This document shows, one piece after another, positions 15,285 to 23,154 of a stretch of DNA of 41,250 nucleotides. Every line of letters begins with the position of its first letter. Positions within the stretch are counted from its first letter, which is position 1. The notes below the pieces were generated by a model that did no database searches, was not told the DNA's origin, and worked only from the letters and a program-made list of their open reading frames with translations. The position numbers and the translations under genes were made by a program. Source of the stretch: Pseudomonadota bacterium (GTDB lineage Bacteria; Desulfobacterota; Syntrophia; Syntrophales; UBA5619); contig JAHJXP010000187.1 in the NCBI GenBank assembly GCA_018827585.1, positions 1-41,250 of the forward strand, written 5' to 3'.

Positions 15285-15442
15285 TGTTTAAACCCGATGC
15301 GCAAGGAGAACCGAGCGCCAACATCATGCAGACCGACCGCCGGCCGCCTTCCGCGCCGGCCGCGTCGGACATTCCGATTGTAAAGCACCTTGACAGAACC
15401 CATTTTGCTTGTCAAATGGAAAACAGTGCGCAAAACTAATCC

Positions 15443-15471
15443 TTGACATCGGCGGCGGGAAGGTTTATACA
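15443..15471 (+). promoter_or_regulatory. Sigma-70 promoter of the small-ORF/helicase operon
   Basis: A perfect TTGACA (15443-15448) with a 17-bp spacer and TATACA (15466-15471) points toward the DEAD-box helicase operon. The predicted start near 15478 leaves a leader of about 130 nt that contains a terminator. Confidence 0.75.
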
Positions 15472-15509
15472 GGCCACGCTTTCAGATTTGGTTTTGGCTG
15501 TTTCCCCTA

Positions 15510-15546
15510 CCCCAGAGCCTGCAATAAAAGGCTTCTGGGGTTTTTT
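15510..15546 (+). terminator. Intrinsic terminator inside the helicase operon leader
   Basis: CCCCAGA-GCC pairs with GGC-T-TCTGGGG around a 10-nt A-rich loop and is followed by six T. It lies downstream of the promoter at 15443 and upstream of the first ORF, so transcription must pass it to reach the helicase. An attenuator-like role is possible (inference). It could also mark the end of a small RNA. Confidence 0.75.
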
Positions 15547-15606
15547 GCGCCTGAAGAATAGACAACCTTGGGGAACAGGGTAAAACCAGAAGAAGACAGG
15601 AGGAAT

Positions 15607-15735
15607 ATGGCAAGACAAGGCCAGGACAAGTTCATCAAGCGGCAAAAGGAGCTCGAGCGCATCAAAAAGGCGAGCGAGAAAATGGCCAAACGGCAACAAC
15701 AGAAGAAAGACACTATTACGAAGGAAATTGAATGA
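15607..15735 (+). CDS. Small basic K/E/Q-rich protein, 42 aa
   Basis: ATG 15607 is preceded by AGGAGG and the ORF runs 42 codons to a TGA that overlaps the helicase ATG (ATGA), so the two are probably translationally coupled. The peptide (MARQGQDKFIKRQKE...) is almost entirely charged and likely a single helix, rich in Lys, Arg, Gln and Glu. Similar short proteins directly upstream of DEAD-box helicases occur in related bacteria (from memory). RNA binding or helicase partnership is an inference. Confidence 0.7.
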   Translation: MARQGQDKFIKRQKELERIKKASEKMAKRQQQKKDTITKEIE

Positions 15736-17054
15736 GTTTTAAACAGTTTAATCTACACACGCAGATCGAAGCGGGCATCCAGGCCCTGGGGTACACGGCG
15801 CCGACGCCGATTCAACTTCAATCCATGCCCGCCATTCTCCAGGGCAAAGACGTCATGGGGCTTGCCCAGACCGGAACGGGCAAGACCGCCGCGTTTGCGC
15901 TTCCCATTTTACAGCGGCTGATGAGCGGCCCGCGGAAAAACGTCCGCGCGCTGATCGTCGCCCCGACGCGGGAGCTGGCGGAACAGATTCACGAGGCCAT
16001 TGGCGGGCTCGGACGGGCGACGAAACTCAAGAGCGTCACCATTTACGGCGGGGTGAACAAGAACGCCCAGATCCGGACGCTCGGCCAAGGGGTCGAAATT
16101 GCCGTGGCCTGCCCAGGACGCCTGCTCGACCTCGCGGACCAGGGTGAAATCGACCTCTCCCATGTCGAGGTTCTGGTCTTGGACGAGGCGGACCGCATGT
16201 TCGATATGGGGTTTCTGCCGGACATCCGCAAGATCGTGAAAAGGCTGCCGGTCAAGCGGCAGACGCTGCTCTTCTCCGCCACCATGCCAGAAGACATCCG
16301 GAAGCTGGCCAGGGAGGTACTTAATGACCCCCTCACGATCCGAGTCGGCGCCGGGGTTCCCGTCTCCACGGTTTCCCATGCCCTCTATCCCGTGGAGCCG
16401 CACCTCAAGACGGCCCTGCTGATGAAGTTGATCGAGCGGACGGATACGGAATCGGTGCTGGTCTTCGCACGCACGAAGCACCGCACGACGCGCGTCGCCG
16501 ATCAGATGAAACGGGCCGGTTTCCCGGTCGCGTCGCTGCAGGGAAACCTCTCGCAGAACCGGCGCCATGATGCGCTTAGCGGCTTCCGTGAAGGAAAATA
16601 TCAGATCCTGGTGGCCACCGACATCGCCGCCCGGGGGATCGATGTCTCCGGGATATCCCATGTGATCAATTACGACATGCCCGACACCGTCGACGCCTAT
16701 ACGCACCGGATCGGCCGTACGGGCCGCGCCGCGAAGACAGGGGACGCCTTTACCTTTGTGACGCCCCAGGACAGGGCCTTTGTAGTGGACATCGAGCATG
16801 TCCTCGGGGAGAAAATCGAGCGGCGCACGCTAACGGATTTCGATTACGGCGTGCCGGCGCCGGCGGGCAGCGGTGATGCCGACCGTCCCCGGCATTCCGT
16901 CGGGCAGAGAAGGCCGGCAAGGGTTTCCGGATATGCCCCGGTGAAAAAAAGGGGCGATTCCGTACATGGGGCGCCGCGACCTTCGGGACGCCGGAGCGGC
17001 ACGAGATCGCTGGAGGGGTTCTCTGCGTTCCGAAGTTCATCCAAAACGAGGTGA
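15732..17054 (+). CDS. DEAD-box RNA helicase, RhlE-like
   Basis: An ATP-dependent RNA helicase of 440 aa. It has the Q motif (YTAPTPIQ), Walker A AQTGTGKT at 45-52, PTRELA, DEAD at 151-154, SAT near 182, ARGIDV, and HRIGRTGR near 334-341. A basic, low-complexity tail (RRPARVSG..., SGRRSGTRS) follows the core, as in RhlE/DeaD relatives that act in ribosome assembly or mRNA decay at low temperature. It starts within the stop of the 42-aa ORF. The leader carries a promoter and an intrinsic terminator, suggesting regulation by attenuation. RhlE is the nearest family by size and motif. Confidence 0.93.
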   Translation: MSFKQFNLHTQIEAGIQALGYTAPTPIQLQSMPAILQGKDVMGLAQTGTGKTAAFALPILQRLMSGPRKNVRALIVAPTRELAEQIHEAIGGLGRATKLKSVTIYGGVNKNAQIRTLGQGVEIAVACPGRLLDLADQGEIDLSHVEVLVLDEADRMFDMGFLPDIRKIVKRLPVKRQTLLFSATMPEDIRKLAREVLNDPLTIRVGAGVPVSTVSHALYPVEPHLKTALLMKLIERTDTESVLVFARTKHRTTRVADQMKRAGFPVASLQGNLSQNRRHDALSGFREGKYQILVATDIAARGIDVSGISHVINYDMPDTVDAYTHRIGRTGRAAKTGDAFTFVTPQDRAFVVDIEHVLGEKIERRTLTDFDYGVPAPAGSGDADRPRHSVGQRRPARVSGYAPVKKRGDSVHGAPRPSGRRSGTRSLEGFSAFRSSSKTR

Positions 17055-17061
17055 AACCGCA

Positions 17062-17763
17062 GTGGATTACCGGGTCCGGATCTCCCCGCGGAGCAGGAGG
17101 GTCCGCCTGAACCTGTCCGCCCGCGACGGGTTGACCATCGTCGTTCCCAGGGGCTTCGATGCCCGGCGGATCCCCGGCATCGTTGAAACCCGGAAAGGGT
17201 GGATTGAGAAACATTTGAGGCGGTTTTCCGAGGCGGCCCGGTTCACCGCCGGGAACCCGCCCGATATCCTGCCCGAACAGATCGACCTGCCGGCCCTGGG
17301 AGAAACCTGGCATATCGCGTACCGGTCGACGGGGGCGCAGGAGGTCGTGGAGGTGAAGGCCGTCGAGCCCGGGGAGCTTGTCGTGAGCGGTGCGGTGGAT
17401 GACCCTGCCGCCTGCCGCAGCGTCTTGAAACGGTGGCTCCGCCGCCGGGCTGCGGAAAGGCTCGCGCCGCTCCTGGCCCGCCTCGCCGAAGAGAACGGTT
17501 TCCGGTATGACCGGGTGACCATCCGGAGTCAGAAGACCCGCTGGGGGAGCTGTTCCGCCCGGAAGACGATCAGCCTCAATTGCCATCTGCTGTTTCTGCC
17601 CCCCGACGTCGTCCGTTACGTTCTGCTGCATGAGTTGTGTCACACCGTATTCATGAACCATTCCGATAAGTTCTGGTTACTCCTGGACGGTTTCGAGCCG
17701 GATGGCAAGGCCATGCGCCGGCGGATGCGCGCGGGCTGGAAGGATCTCCGCGCCTGGCTTTGA
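17062..17763 (+). CDS. YgjP-like zinc metallopeptidase (DUF45 / M48-type)
   Basis: A 233-aa protein with the zincin motif HELCHTVFMNHSDKFW near the C-terminus (H-E-x-x-H and a downstream His), preceded by the family signature QKTRWGSCSARKTISLN. The N-terminal part (VRISPRSRRVRLNLSARDGLTIVVPRG) is the usual DUF45 start. Start: GTG 17062, with AGGTGA a few bases upstream, gives the normal family length; an earlier ATG at 16966 lies inside the helicase gene. It follows the helicase by 7 bp, so it is likely co-transcribed. The substrate is unknown. Confidence 0.85.
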   Translation: MDYRVRISPRSRRVRLNLSARDGLTIVVPRGFDARRIPGIVETRKGWIEKHLRRFSEAARFTAGNPPDILPEQIDLPALGETWHIAYRSTGAQEVVEVKAVEPGELVVSGAVDDPAACRSVLKRWLRRRAAERLAPLLARLAEENGFRYDRVTIRSQKTRWGSCSARKTISLNCHLLFLPPDVVRYVLLHELCHTVFMNHSDKFWLLLDGFEPDGKAMRRRMRAGWKDLRAWL

Positions 17764-17828
17764 TGACCTCTTAGGCAGAAGTCTGAAGTGTCCTGACCGT
17801 CCATTCACCTGCAGCCTGTCTGCCTGAG

Positions 17829-18101
17829 TTGCAATACAGGAAAGATCCCGGTGGCAATTCGATCAGCATGGCGGTGCCCTTTGACTCCCAGCGGGCATAC
17901 CTGGAGGAGAGGCGGGAGGAGTACGGCTGGGCGATCCGGTCGGGTCTCGATATGATCGCCGGGACCGATCCGCAGACCATCCTCCCCGGGGCGAAGTCCA
18001 TCGTCGTCGTCATCGAGCCCTATTTCCGGGAGGCCTTCCTCTCTGACAGCGCCGGCCGCGTTCGGGAGGAGATCGTCGCTGCCCTGGAGGAAAGCGGGTG
18101 A
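17829..18101 (+). pseudogene. Truncated QueG-like iron-sulfur protein fragment
   Basis: About 90 codons. The part EERREEYGWAIRSGLDMIAG, then TDPQTILPGAKSIVVVIEPY, resembles the N-terminal region of QueG-like / 4Fe-4S double-cluster proteins (ILPGAKSIVV is the recurring motif). The cobalamin and 4Fe-4S parts expected downstream are absent. The reading frame ends at a TGA that is the first three bases of a 119-bp repeat also found at 24439. The gene was therefore probably cut off when that repeat or a rearrangement arrived. The first dozen residues do not look like family sequence either. Confidence 0.55.
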
Positions 18102-18217
18102 ATCCGTCAGCGAGCGCATTCCACGCGGTTTGCCGCGGGGTAAGCGAGCGAAAATGAAATGGGTTGTTCCTCTTAAGGATCGAAGATTCTCCGCAGCTTG
18201 CTGCGGAGAGCTTCAAT
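18099..18217. repeat. 119-bp palindrome-rich interspersed repeat, copy 1
   Basis: Nearly identical to 24439-24557 over its whole 119 bp (a handful of substitutions, several compensatory in stems). It contains GCGAGCGCATTC...AAGCGAGCG and a CTCCGCAGC/GCTGCGGAG hairpin, and ends TTCAAT, complementary to the ATTGAA at the start of copy 2. This is the kind of structure seen in REP/MITE-like elements. Confidence 0.75.
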
Positions 18218-18235
18218 ACCGGGCCAGAAGGTCCG

Positions 18236-18436
18236 TCATTCCCTGCGGTGGTTGATGAAACTGTGCAGAAACCAGCCGATGGCGATGCCGACGGCCAGCA
18301 GCAGCAAGATCACCAGAGACCGGGACAAAGCGACGGACCAGAACAGGAACTGGATCTCGACGACGGCCATGTTCTGGATGATGAACAGGAAGGCCAGACC
18401 GGCGAGTAGGATAATGAGGATCTTTTTGTAGTTCAT
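18236..18436 (-). CDS. LapA-domain (DUF1049) small membrane protein
   Basis: 66 aa from ATG 18436 (MNYKKILI), which has AGAGGGA upstream; an upstream ATG at 18475 would prepend unrelated residues. Two membrane segments (ILIILLAGLAFLFIIQN and SLVILLLLAVGIAIGWFL) flank VVEIQFLFWSVALSRSL, the recurring LapA/DUF1049 pattern. In E. coli the LapA relative works in lipopolysaccharide assembly control at the inner membrane. Here it stands alone, so only the family can be stated. Confidence 0.75.
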   Translation of the reverse strand: MNYKKILIILLAGLAFLFIIQNMAVVEIQFLFWSVALSRSLVILLLLAVGIAIGWFLHSFINHRRE

Positions 18437-18566
18437 CGAATCCCTCTTTCCCAGGAACTCAACAAGGGCGATCATTTCTCTCCGCGGGGAGAAGAAAACG
18501 GATGCCGCTCGTTGAGGAATGCCGGTGTCGGCGGATTGCGGGCCCCCGGTCTTACCCGACGGATGA

Positions 18567-18941
18567 TCATGCCTTTTCGACCCGGATCTTCTGGGCCCCT
18601 CTGGCCTTTCTGAGGTCCGTCGCGTTGCCGGTGATCCGGCCGATCAGGCAGACGTCGCTCGCCGGTACGGGATCGGCGCCGCTGCTCATCGGCGTGGGGC
18701 CGAAGAAGATGGCCATCGCGTTTCCCGGAGGCCAGAAGCCGATGTCGCCGACCTTGACCTTTTTCGTGGCGGTCTCGTCGAGTTCCGACCGGACGGGAAT
18801 CCCGAAGTAGAACTCATCGCCCCATTCGTTGGGCTCGGTCTCGATGGGAAGTTTGGCCGCGATGGCCTGGGCCAGGGCCGTGTCGGCCAGTTCGGCGTCG
18901 ACGGTGATCTTTCCGGCGGTGATCTTGATGGGTATGGTCAT
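18567..18941 (-). CDS. Cyclophilin-like fold protein (TM1367/DUF369-like)
   Basis: 124 aa starting MTIPIKITAGKITVDAEL at ATG 18941, with GGAGAAG upstream. The pattern AxAIAAKLPIETEPNEWGDEFYFGIP, VGDIGFWPPGNAMAIFFGPTPMS and GRITG matches the small beta-barrel cyclophilin-like family (PF04126 type). Residues that make true cyclophilins active are not evident, so isomerase activity should not be assumed. It is a single gene on the minus strand. Confidence 0.75.
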   Translation of the reverse strand: MTIPIKITAGKITVDAELADTALAQAIAAKLPIETEPNEWGDEFYFGIPVRSELDETATKKVKVGDIGFWPPGNAMAIFFGPTPMSSGADPVPASDVCLIGRITGNATDLRKARGAQKIRVEKA

Positions 18942-19044
18942 GATGTCTTCTCCTTTGAAAAGGGCGATCATGCTGCGATCATAGGCCAGCCGGAGAAAAA
19001 TTTCAACCATTCCTGATGAAGGCGGAACCATTCCATATGGATTT

Positions 19045-19206
19045 TTACCGCTCCTGCAGTTCCTCGCGGAAGTCATACAGCCAGTTGGTGTACCAGTCTA
19101 CATTCTTCGCCGGTGCCGCGAAGTCGTCCGACAGGCTGTCCATGGGTATCTCGGACGGGATAACAATCCCACTGTGTGGTACTACCAACAGAATGTCAGT
19201 GTCCAC
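19045..19206 (-). pseudogene. N-formylglutamate amidohydrolase 5' fragment
   Basis: A 53-codon frame overlapping the stop of the 19206-19892 gene encodes TDILLVVPHSGIVIPSEIP, followed by a D-x-x-T-x-W-L-Y-D-F-like segment ending at TAA 19045. The VPHSG motif and the later acidic/aromatic segment match the start of N-formylglutamate amidohydrolase-family proteins, which normally run to about 250 residues. The rest is missing, so it is probably a 3'-deleted gene that once ended the ArsA-like operon. Confidence 0.5.
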
Positions 19207-19892
19207 TATTGACGACCGACCTCAAACCTTTTTGGGAAGATGGAAGGCAACCACCGGTAAACGGGAGCCAGATACCGTGCCACATTCCCCTTTTGGGGTA
19301 TCATGAAGATGAAGATCTTTTTCTGGTGGGGAACAATTGCGATATGTCTGATGGTGCCGGGGTCGGGATTTTTCTCCATCAGCCTTGCGAAATGATCGCG
19401 CATTGCCATGCTTTCATAATACATCTGGAAATCAAATTTCCCCCACTTTACGTCTTCCCTGTTTAGCCGCTGGGCGTTGTCTATTTTTGATCCCCTGAAC
19501 CCGTTATATTTTACCTCGATCAGGTGGCTCTCTTCCGGGGGAGGGTGCTTCAGGTATAATGTGATAAACAGCCTGTCATATTTACGGATTATTTTGGATA
19601 TGGGGAGATAGAGCAAGGAGTGGCGGGGGAGCAGGGTGATCGTTGCATCGGCCCGCGACAGCAGGGCGCCCTTCTTCTTTACAAGGAGATTGGCATGGTA
19701 ACCGATAGCGCCTCCGATATTGGTAAAGGTCTGATCGTCGGGTCGTATCACATCCAGCAGGTCTTTGAATACCGCCAGAGAGATTTCTTTATTTTGTCTC
19801 CTCCCCCAGAGGTACCCCGCAGTAAGGAGAAAAGAAAAGGCGACAAAGAGGAAGAAAACCGGTTGCATGATAATGTGTTCGTATTCAAACAT
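19206..19892 (-). CDS. Single-pass membrane protein of unknown function in the ArsA module
   Basis: 228 aa. An N-terminal membrane helix (PVFFLFVAFSFLLTAGYLW) is followed by WGRRQNKE and a soluble alpha/beta region of about 190 residues, presumably cytoplasmic by the positive-inside rule (RRQNK directly after the helix). I recognise no domain. It lies 19 bp downstream of the ArsA/GET3-like ATPase gene on the same strand and is very likely co-transcribed. A membrane receptor or substrate-handling partner for the ATPase is an inference from context only. Confidence 0.6.
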   Translation of the reverse strand: MFEYEHIIMQPVFFLFVAFSFLLTAGYLWGRRQNKEISLAVFKDLLDVIRPDDQTFTNIGGAIGYHANLLVKKKGALLSRADATITLLPRHSLLYLPISKIIRKYDRLFITLYLKHPPPEESHLIEVKYNGFRGSKIDNAQRLNREDVKWGKFDFQMYYESMAMRDHFARLMEKNPDPGTIRHIAIVPHQKKIFIFMIPQKGNVARYLAPVYRWLPSIFPKRFEVGRQ

Positions 19893-19911
19893 CGTGTCCC
19901 TTTAGCCCTTT

Positions 19912-20838
19912 TTATCGTACATGCCGTGTGATGTCTTTCTCAATATGATATAGCGTCGACGTTTTTTCATCGAAAATCCCCTTTGCAAGGGGAACCCGTT
20001 CAACGGGAATATTGTCTACCATATTCATCATACACCCTTCCACCTCTTCCGCCATCTTTATGTTTTCGTCAGTCACCTTGTTGTTTATCAGAAGGCGCAG
20101 CGGCAATTGCAGGTCCTTCAGTCCTTCTATGAGCCGTTCCGACTCCTTCAGCGAGAGCCTGTCGGGATTGAACACCAAGGTTATAGAGGTATCCGGTCCC
20201 TGCAATTTTTTGTTCAGGTCTTCATAGGTCTGATGAAGGTCACGGAGCCGCGTCAGTACCCTGTCGTCTTGTTCATCGTAGTCCAACACCGTCTCCGAAT
20301 CACTCAGGGAACCCCGTATCCTGTGAATCGTGTAACGTTTCTTGAGAATCTGTTGCCTGATCTTGATCAGCCTCTCTATCCAGGTTATCGTAATCCTCGG
20401 CAGGGCAAGGAATCTCAGGGTCAGTCCCGTGGGAGGTGTGTCAAATACGATGTAGTCGAAGTCCTTCTCATCTCGTATGGTCTTTTCGATGCCCGTTAAT
20501 AATGCATATTCCTCGATACCGGGTGAGTATTTTAAAACGGAAAAGTAGTTGTCCAGGTTGAGTACCTGGAGATACTTATATGAGCTCGAAAGGACATCGA
20601 TCTCCTTCTTCAAATATTCCTTCGTCAGTTTCTTGAGATCGATCTCCTTCAGGTAGAGGGTGTCTGTATATCGTGTCTTTTTGTCTTTCAGCGTCATATT
20701 AAATATGTCGCCGAGATTATGGGCGGGATCGAGGGAGACTATCAATACTCGATACTGCTGAGAAAGTTGCCATGCCATTGCAGCGGACAGCGTCGACTTT
20801 CCCACACCTCCCTTACCCGTCAAGAAAAGTATTTTCAT
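19912..20838 (-). CDS. ArsA/GET3-family ATPase
   Basis: 308 aa, cytoplasmic P-loop ATPase. The deviant Walker A GKGGVGKST is at residues 8-16, SLDPAHNLGD at 35-44, and DTPPTGLTLRFL at 133-144, the A-motif pattern of ArsA/TRC40/GET3 proteins. Only one ATPase domain is present (ArsA has two), and no CxxC zinc motif typical of GET3 is seen. No arsenic-resistance genes are nearby. Its ATG directly follows the TAG of the 93-aa gene upstream, and a membrane protein gene follows. Arsenite transport is therefore unlikely. Membrane-protein targeting or MinD-like membrane ATPase action is an inference. Confidence 0.85.
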   Translation of the reverse strand: MKILFLTGKGGVGKSTLSAAMAWQLSQQYRVLIVSLDPAHNLGDIFNMTLKDKKTRYTDTLYLKEIDLKKLTKEYLKKEIDVLSSSYKYLQVLNLDNYFSVLKYSPGIEEYALLTGIEKTIRDEKDFDYIVFDTPPTGLTLRFLALPRITITWIERLIKIRQQILKKRYTIHRIRGSLSDSETVLDYDEQDDRVLTRLRDLHQTYEDLNKKLQGPDTSITLVFNPDRLSLKESERLIEGLKDLQLPLRLLINNKVTDENIKMAEEVEGCMMNMVDNIPVERVPLAKGIFDEKTSTLYHIEKDITRHVR

Positions 20839-21120
20839 CTAATCTATCCCCAGTGTTCCGCACATCTCTGCCAGCATATCTCCGGAGTCTTTTGCCCTTT
20901 TGTTTAACACGGCAAGCTCCTTTTCCATAAAAGGCAAAAGTTCAATGGCAAGAAAGGAGGGCGGGGAAGGGAATCCCACAAATGACCCGAGAAGAAGGAG
21001 GGTAAAAATATTTTCCAGTTCTTCCATCTCCACTGCCGTGAGGGAAAAGGCCTGCTCGCGATGTGAAGTATCAAAGACGGATAAGATGCGGCGCAATCTA
21101 TCGAGAATTGAAAATCCCAT
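20839..21120 (-). CDS. Small protein of the ArsA-like module, unknown function
   Basis: 93 aa from ATG 21120 (MGFSILDRLRRIL). The centre is hydrophobic (IFTLLLLGSFVGFPSPPSFLAIELLPF), followed by a charged helix (MEKELAVLNKRAKDSGDMLAEM). Its TAG abuts the ATG of the ArsA/GET3-like gene without spacing, so translational coupling is likely. A longer reading from 21189 would start in the hairpin after cstA and is less likely. I do not recognise the family. It could be a partner that couples the ATPase to the membrane. Confidence 0.6.
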   Translation of the reverse strand: MGFSILDRLRRILSVFDTSHREQAFSLTAVEMEELENIFTLLLLGSFVGFPSPPSFLAIELLPFMEKELAVLNKRAKDSGDMLAEMCGTLGID

Positions 21121-21147
21121 CAGGTGGCTTTTAACTTCTTGTAATTG

Positions 21148-21181
21148 TGCCGGTGCAGGACGGTGGCGCCCCGCACCGGCA
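21148..21181 (-). terminator. Hairpin between cstA and the ArsA-like module
   Basis: TGCCGGTGC (21148-21156) pairs with GCACCGGCA (21173-21181). No clear U-tract follows, so it may be a processing or weak termination structure rather than a classic terminator. Confidence 0.45.
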
Positions 21182-21198
21182 GTGGTCATTCACAAATG

Positions 21199-22929
21199 TT
21201 ACTCGACCTTGTATGCCTTCGTCTTGATGAAGTCGTGGATGAACACAAAGTTCAAGACGAGCAACACGATCGATATGATCATCACAGTCCAGCCGGGGAC
21301 CGGTTTTGCTGCAATGTCGCCGGGCACAATAACTATGATGAACCAGGCAGTGCCGCAGGTCACGGTAATCCAGAGGAGCAACGCAGGGATGACGGCAGCG
21401 TTGGCAAATTTCGATTTCAGTTTCTTCGCCACGAAGCCTGCGCCGGTCATGAGTGCAATGGCGGCGATCAACTGATTCGCTGCTCCGAAGGAACCCCATA
21501 GAATCAGCCAGTTTCCGCTTGCGCCGAGGTAGATTCCGATGGCTGCGGGGATAATTGAAGCGATCCAGCGATTTGTAAGGAAATTGTATACGCCGGCAGC
21601 GCTCTCCTTCAGGGGAAGCGCCATCTCAGAGATGCAGTACCGGGCAAGCCGGTTGGTCGTATCGAGCGTCGTCATGGCAAAAGAGGCCACCCACATGCCG
21701 GCAAGGACCTTGACATATTGTACCGGAATAAAACTGAGCCAGGTGGCATTGACCATATCGGCATAGGACTGGACGAAGAGATTGGGGCCGCCCAGTTTCA
21801 CCGATGCCGATGCCTTGGTAAACGCCGCCCCCCAATTGCCTGCATTCAGCAGTTCCGCTGTAACGCCTGCATTCTTCAGAGCCGTATATCCGAAACCGGC
21901 TATGGATACAATGACGATGGTCGACAGGAAACCTTCCATGAACATGGCGCCGTACCCGATCAGGAGTCCGTCGGTCTCCTTTTCGAGCTGTTTGGACGAG
22001 GTGCCCGACGCCACGAGTGAATGGAATCCCGAAAGGGAGCCGCAGGCGATGACCAGAGGAATGGCCGGCCAGAAAGGCGTGGGCTTGCCGCCCATAAGTA
22101 TCGGCGCAAAAGTGGTCGCAACGGGAACTTCGAAGCCCCTGAACGCGAAGACTGCGCCGAGAAAACCGAGGACGAGGCCTGCATAGAGGAGCCATGAGTT
22201 GAGGTAATCTCTCGGTTGAAGCAGGACATTGACGGGGATGGCGGCAGCGATAACGATATAGAAGAAAAACACCCACATCCATGTGATCTTGCTGGCCGTG
22301 ATCGGGAACATGACACCCAGTGCCAATGCACCAGCCAGCATCATAATGCCGATGACCGTGGCGAGGTAAAAGTTCATTTTTACCCTGTACAGCAAAACCC
22401 CCAGGATAAGGGCGGCTATGATCTTAAGGAGATAGGATGAAGCGATGGCGCCGCCGTCCTTCCCGACAAACATCCCGCCGACAATGGCGGCAAAAGCGGC
22501 CACAACGAGGATCAGGAGGAAGAACACGATCCAGTAAAAGGCAACGCCCGTTCTCTTGCCCATAATATCGGTGGCAACAAACTGAATGGACTTTCCATCA
22601 TACCTGACGGAGGCCATCAGGGCGAGATAGTCGTGAACGGCGCCGATAAAGATATTGCCGAACCACACCCACAAAAGCCCGGGAAGCCAGCCCCAGCAGA
22701 TGGCAATAGCGGGGCCCACGATGGGTGCGGCGCCGGCGATGGAAGCAAAGTGGTGCCCGAGGAGAACTTCTTTTCTCGCCGCGATGTAGTCCACGCCGTC
22801 GTAAAGGCGCTTGGATGGGGCCTCGTTGCTATCCGAGGCCATTATGACATCTCTTTCTATCTTTTTGCCGTAAACGAAGTAAAGGATGAGATAAAGCAGA
22901 AAACCGGTGATGATAATCAATGTTGTCAT
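21199..22929 (-). CDS. cstA: CstA-family carbon starvation protein (peptide/pyruvate transporter)
   Basis: 576 aa with about 15 membrane segments. The family marks are evident: RYDGVDY-like region (RLYDGVDYIAARKEVLLGHHFASIAGAAPIVGPAIA as a pattern), GCVHDY-like GAVHDYLAL, HSLVASGTSSKQL, TTLDTTNRLARY near the C-terminal third, and GSFGAANQL. CstA proteins import peptides or pyruvate during carbon limitation at the inner membrane. ATG 22929 has a strong AGGAGG. The length is below E. coli CstA (701 aa) and similar to the shorter branch of the family. A dyad at 21148-21181 separates it from the downstream module. Confidence 0.93.
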   Translation of the reverse strand: MTTLIIITGFLLYLILYFVYGKKIERDVIMASDSNEAPSKRLYDGVDYIAARKEVLLGHHFASIAGAAPIVGPAIAICWGWLPGLLWVWFGNIFIGAVHDYLALMASVRYDGKSIQFVATDIMGKRTGVAFYWIVFFLLILVVAAFAAIVGGMFVGKDGGAIASSYLLKIIAALILGVLLYRVKMNFYLATVIGIMMLAGALALGVMFPITASKITWMWVFFFYIVIAAAIPVNVLLQPRDYLNSWLLYAGLVLGFLGAVFAFRGFEVPVATTFAPILMGGKPTPFWPAIPLVIACGSLSGFHSLVASGTSSKQLEKETDGLLIGYGAMFMEGFLSTIVIVSIAGFGYTALKNAGVTAELLNAGNWGAAFTKASASVKLGGPNLFVQSYADMVNATWLSFIPVQYVKVLAGMWVASFAMTTLDTTNRLARYCISEMALPLKESAAGVYNFLTNRWIASIIPAAIGIYLGASGNWLILWGSFGAANQLIAAIALMTGAGFVAKKLKSKFANAAVIPALLLWITVTCGTAWFIIVIVPGDIAAKPVPGWTVMIISIVLLVLNFVFIHDFIKTKAYKVE

Positions 22930-23021
22930 TCTCCTTACCTCCTTTCAAAGTAGATATAAAGTTAATCGGATAATCCTGAATCCGTGGTACGAAAGCCACT
23001 CTAATCTTTTCAGATATCACG

Positions 23022-23035
23022 TAGACCGCCTAAGA
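23022..23035. other. attI-like segment upstream of the second integrase relic
   Basis: CGTAGACCGCCTAA repeats the sequence at 14217-14229, at a similar distance upstream of a related integrase relic. The region between carries further short matches (for example CTGTCAAATGAAAATCA against CTGTCAAACGAAAATCA). The 22930-23154 interval holds no gene. Confidence 0.4.
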
Positions 23036-23154
23036 GCTGTTATCTTGGGGGCCGTTTGAATTGTGAGATTTTGGGTAACACTTGCATAAGATATGTTAGC
23101 TGTCAAATGAAAATCACATGGCGAATCTAAAAATACCACAATGGATGATGCAAG

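Noticed and set aside
15436..15713. Minus-strand ORFs of 68-87 aa in the helicase leader
   Set aside because: They overlap the promoter, terminator and the 42-aa ORF and look like translated hairpin and complement of the charged peptide.
19912..20838. Arsenite-pump ATPase function for the ArsA-family gene
   Set aside because: Only one ATPase domain, no ArsB, ArsD or ArsR nearby, and unrelated co-transcribed neighbours.
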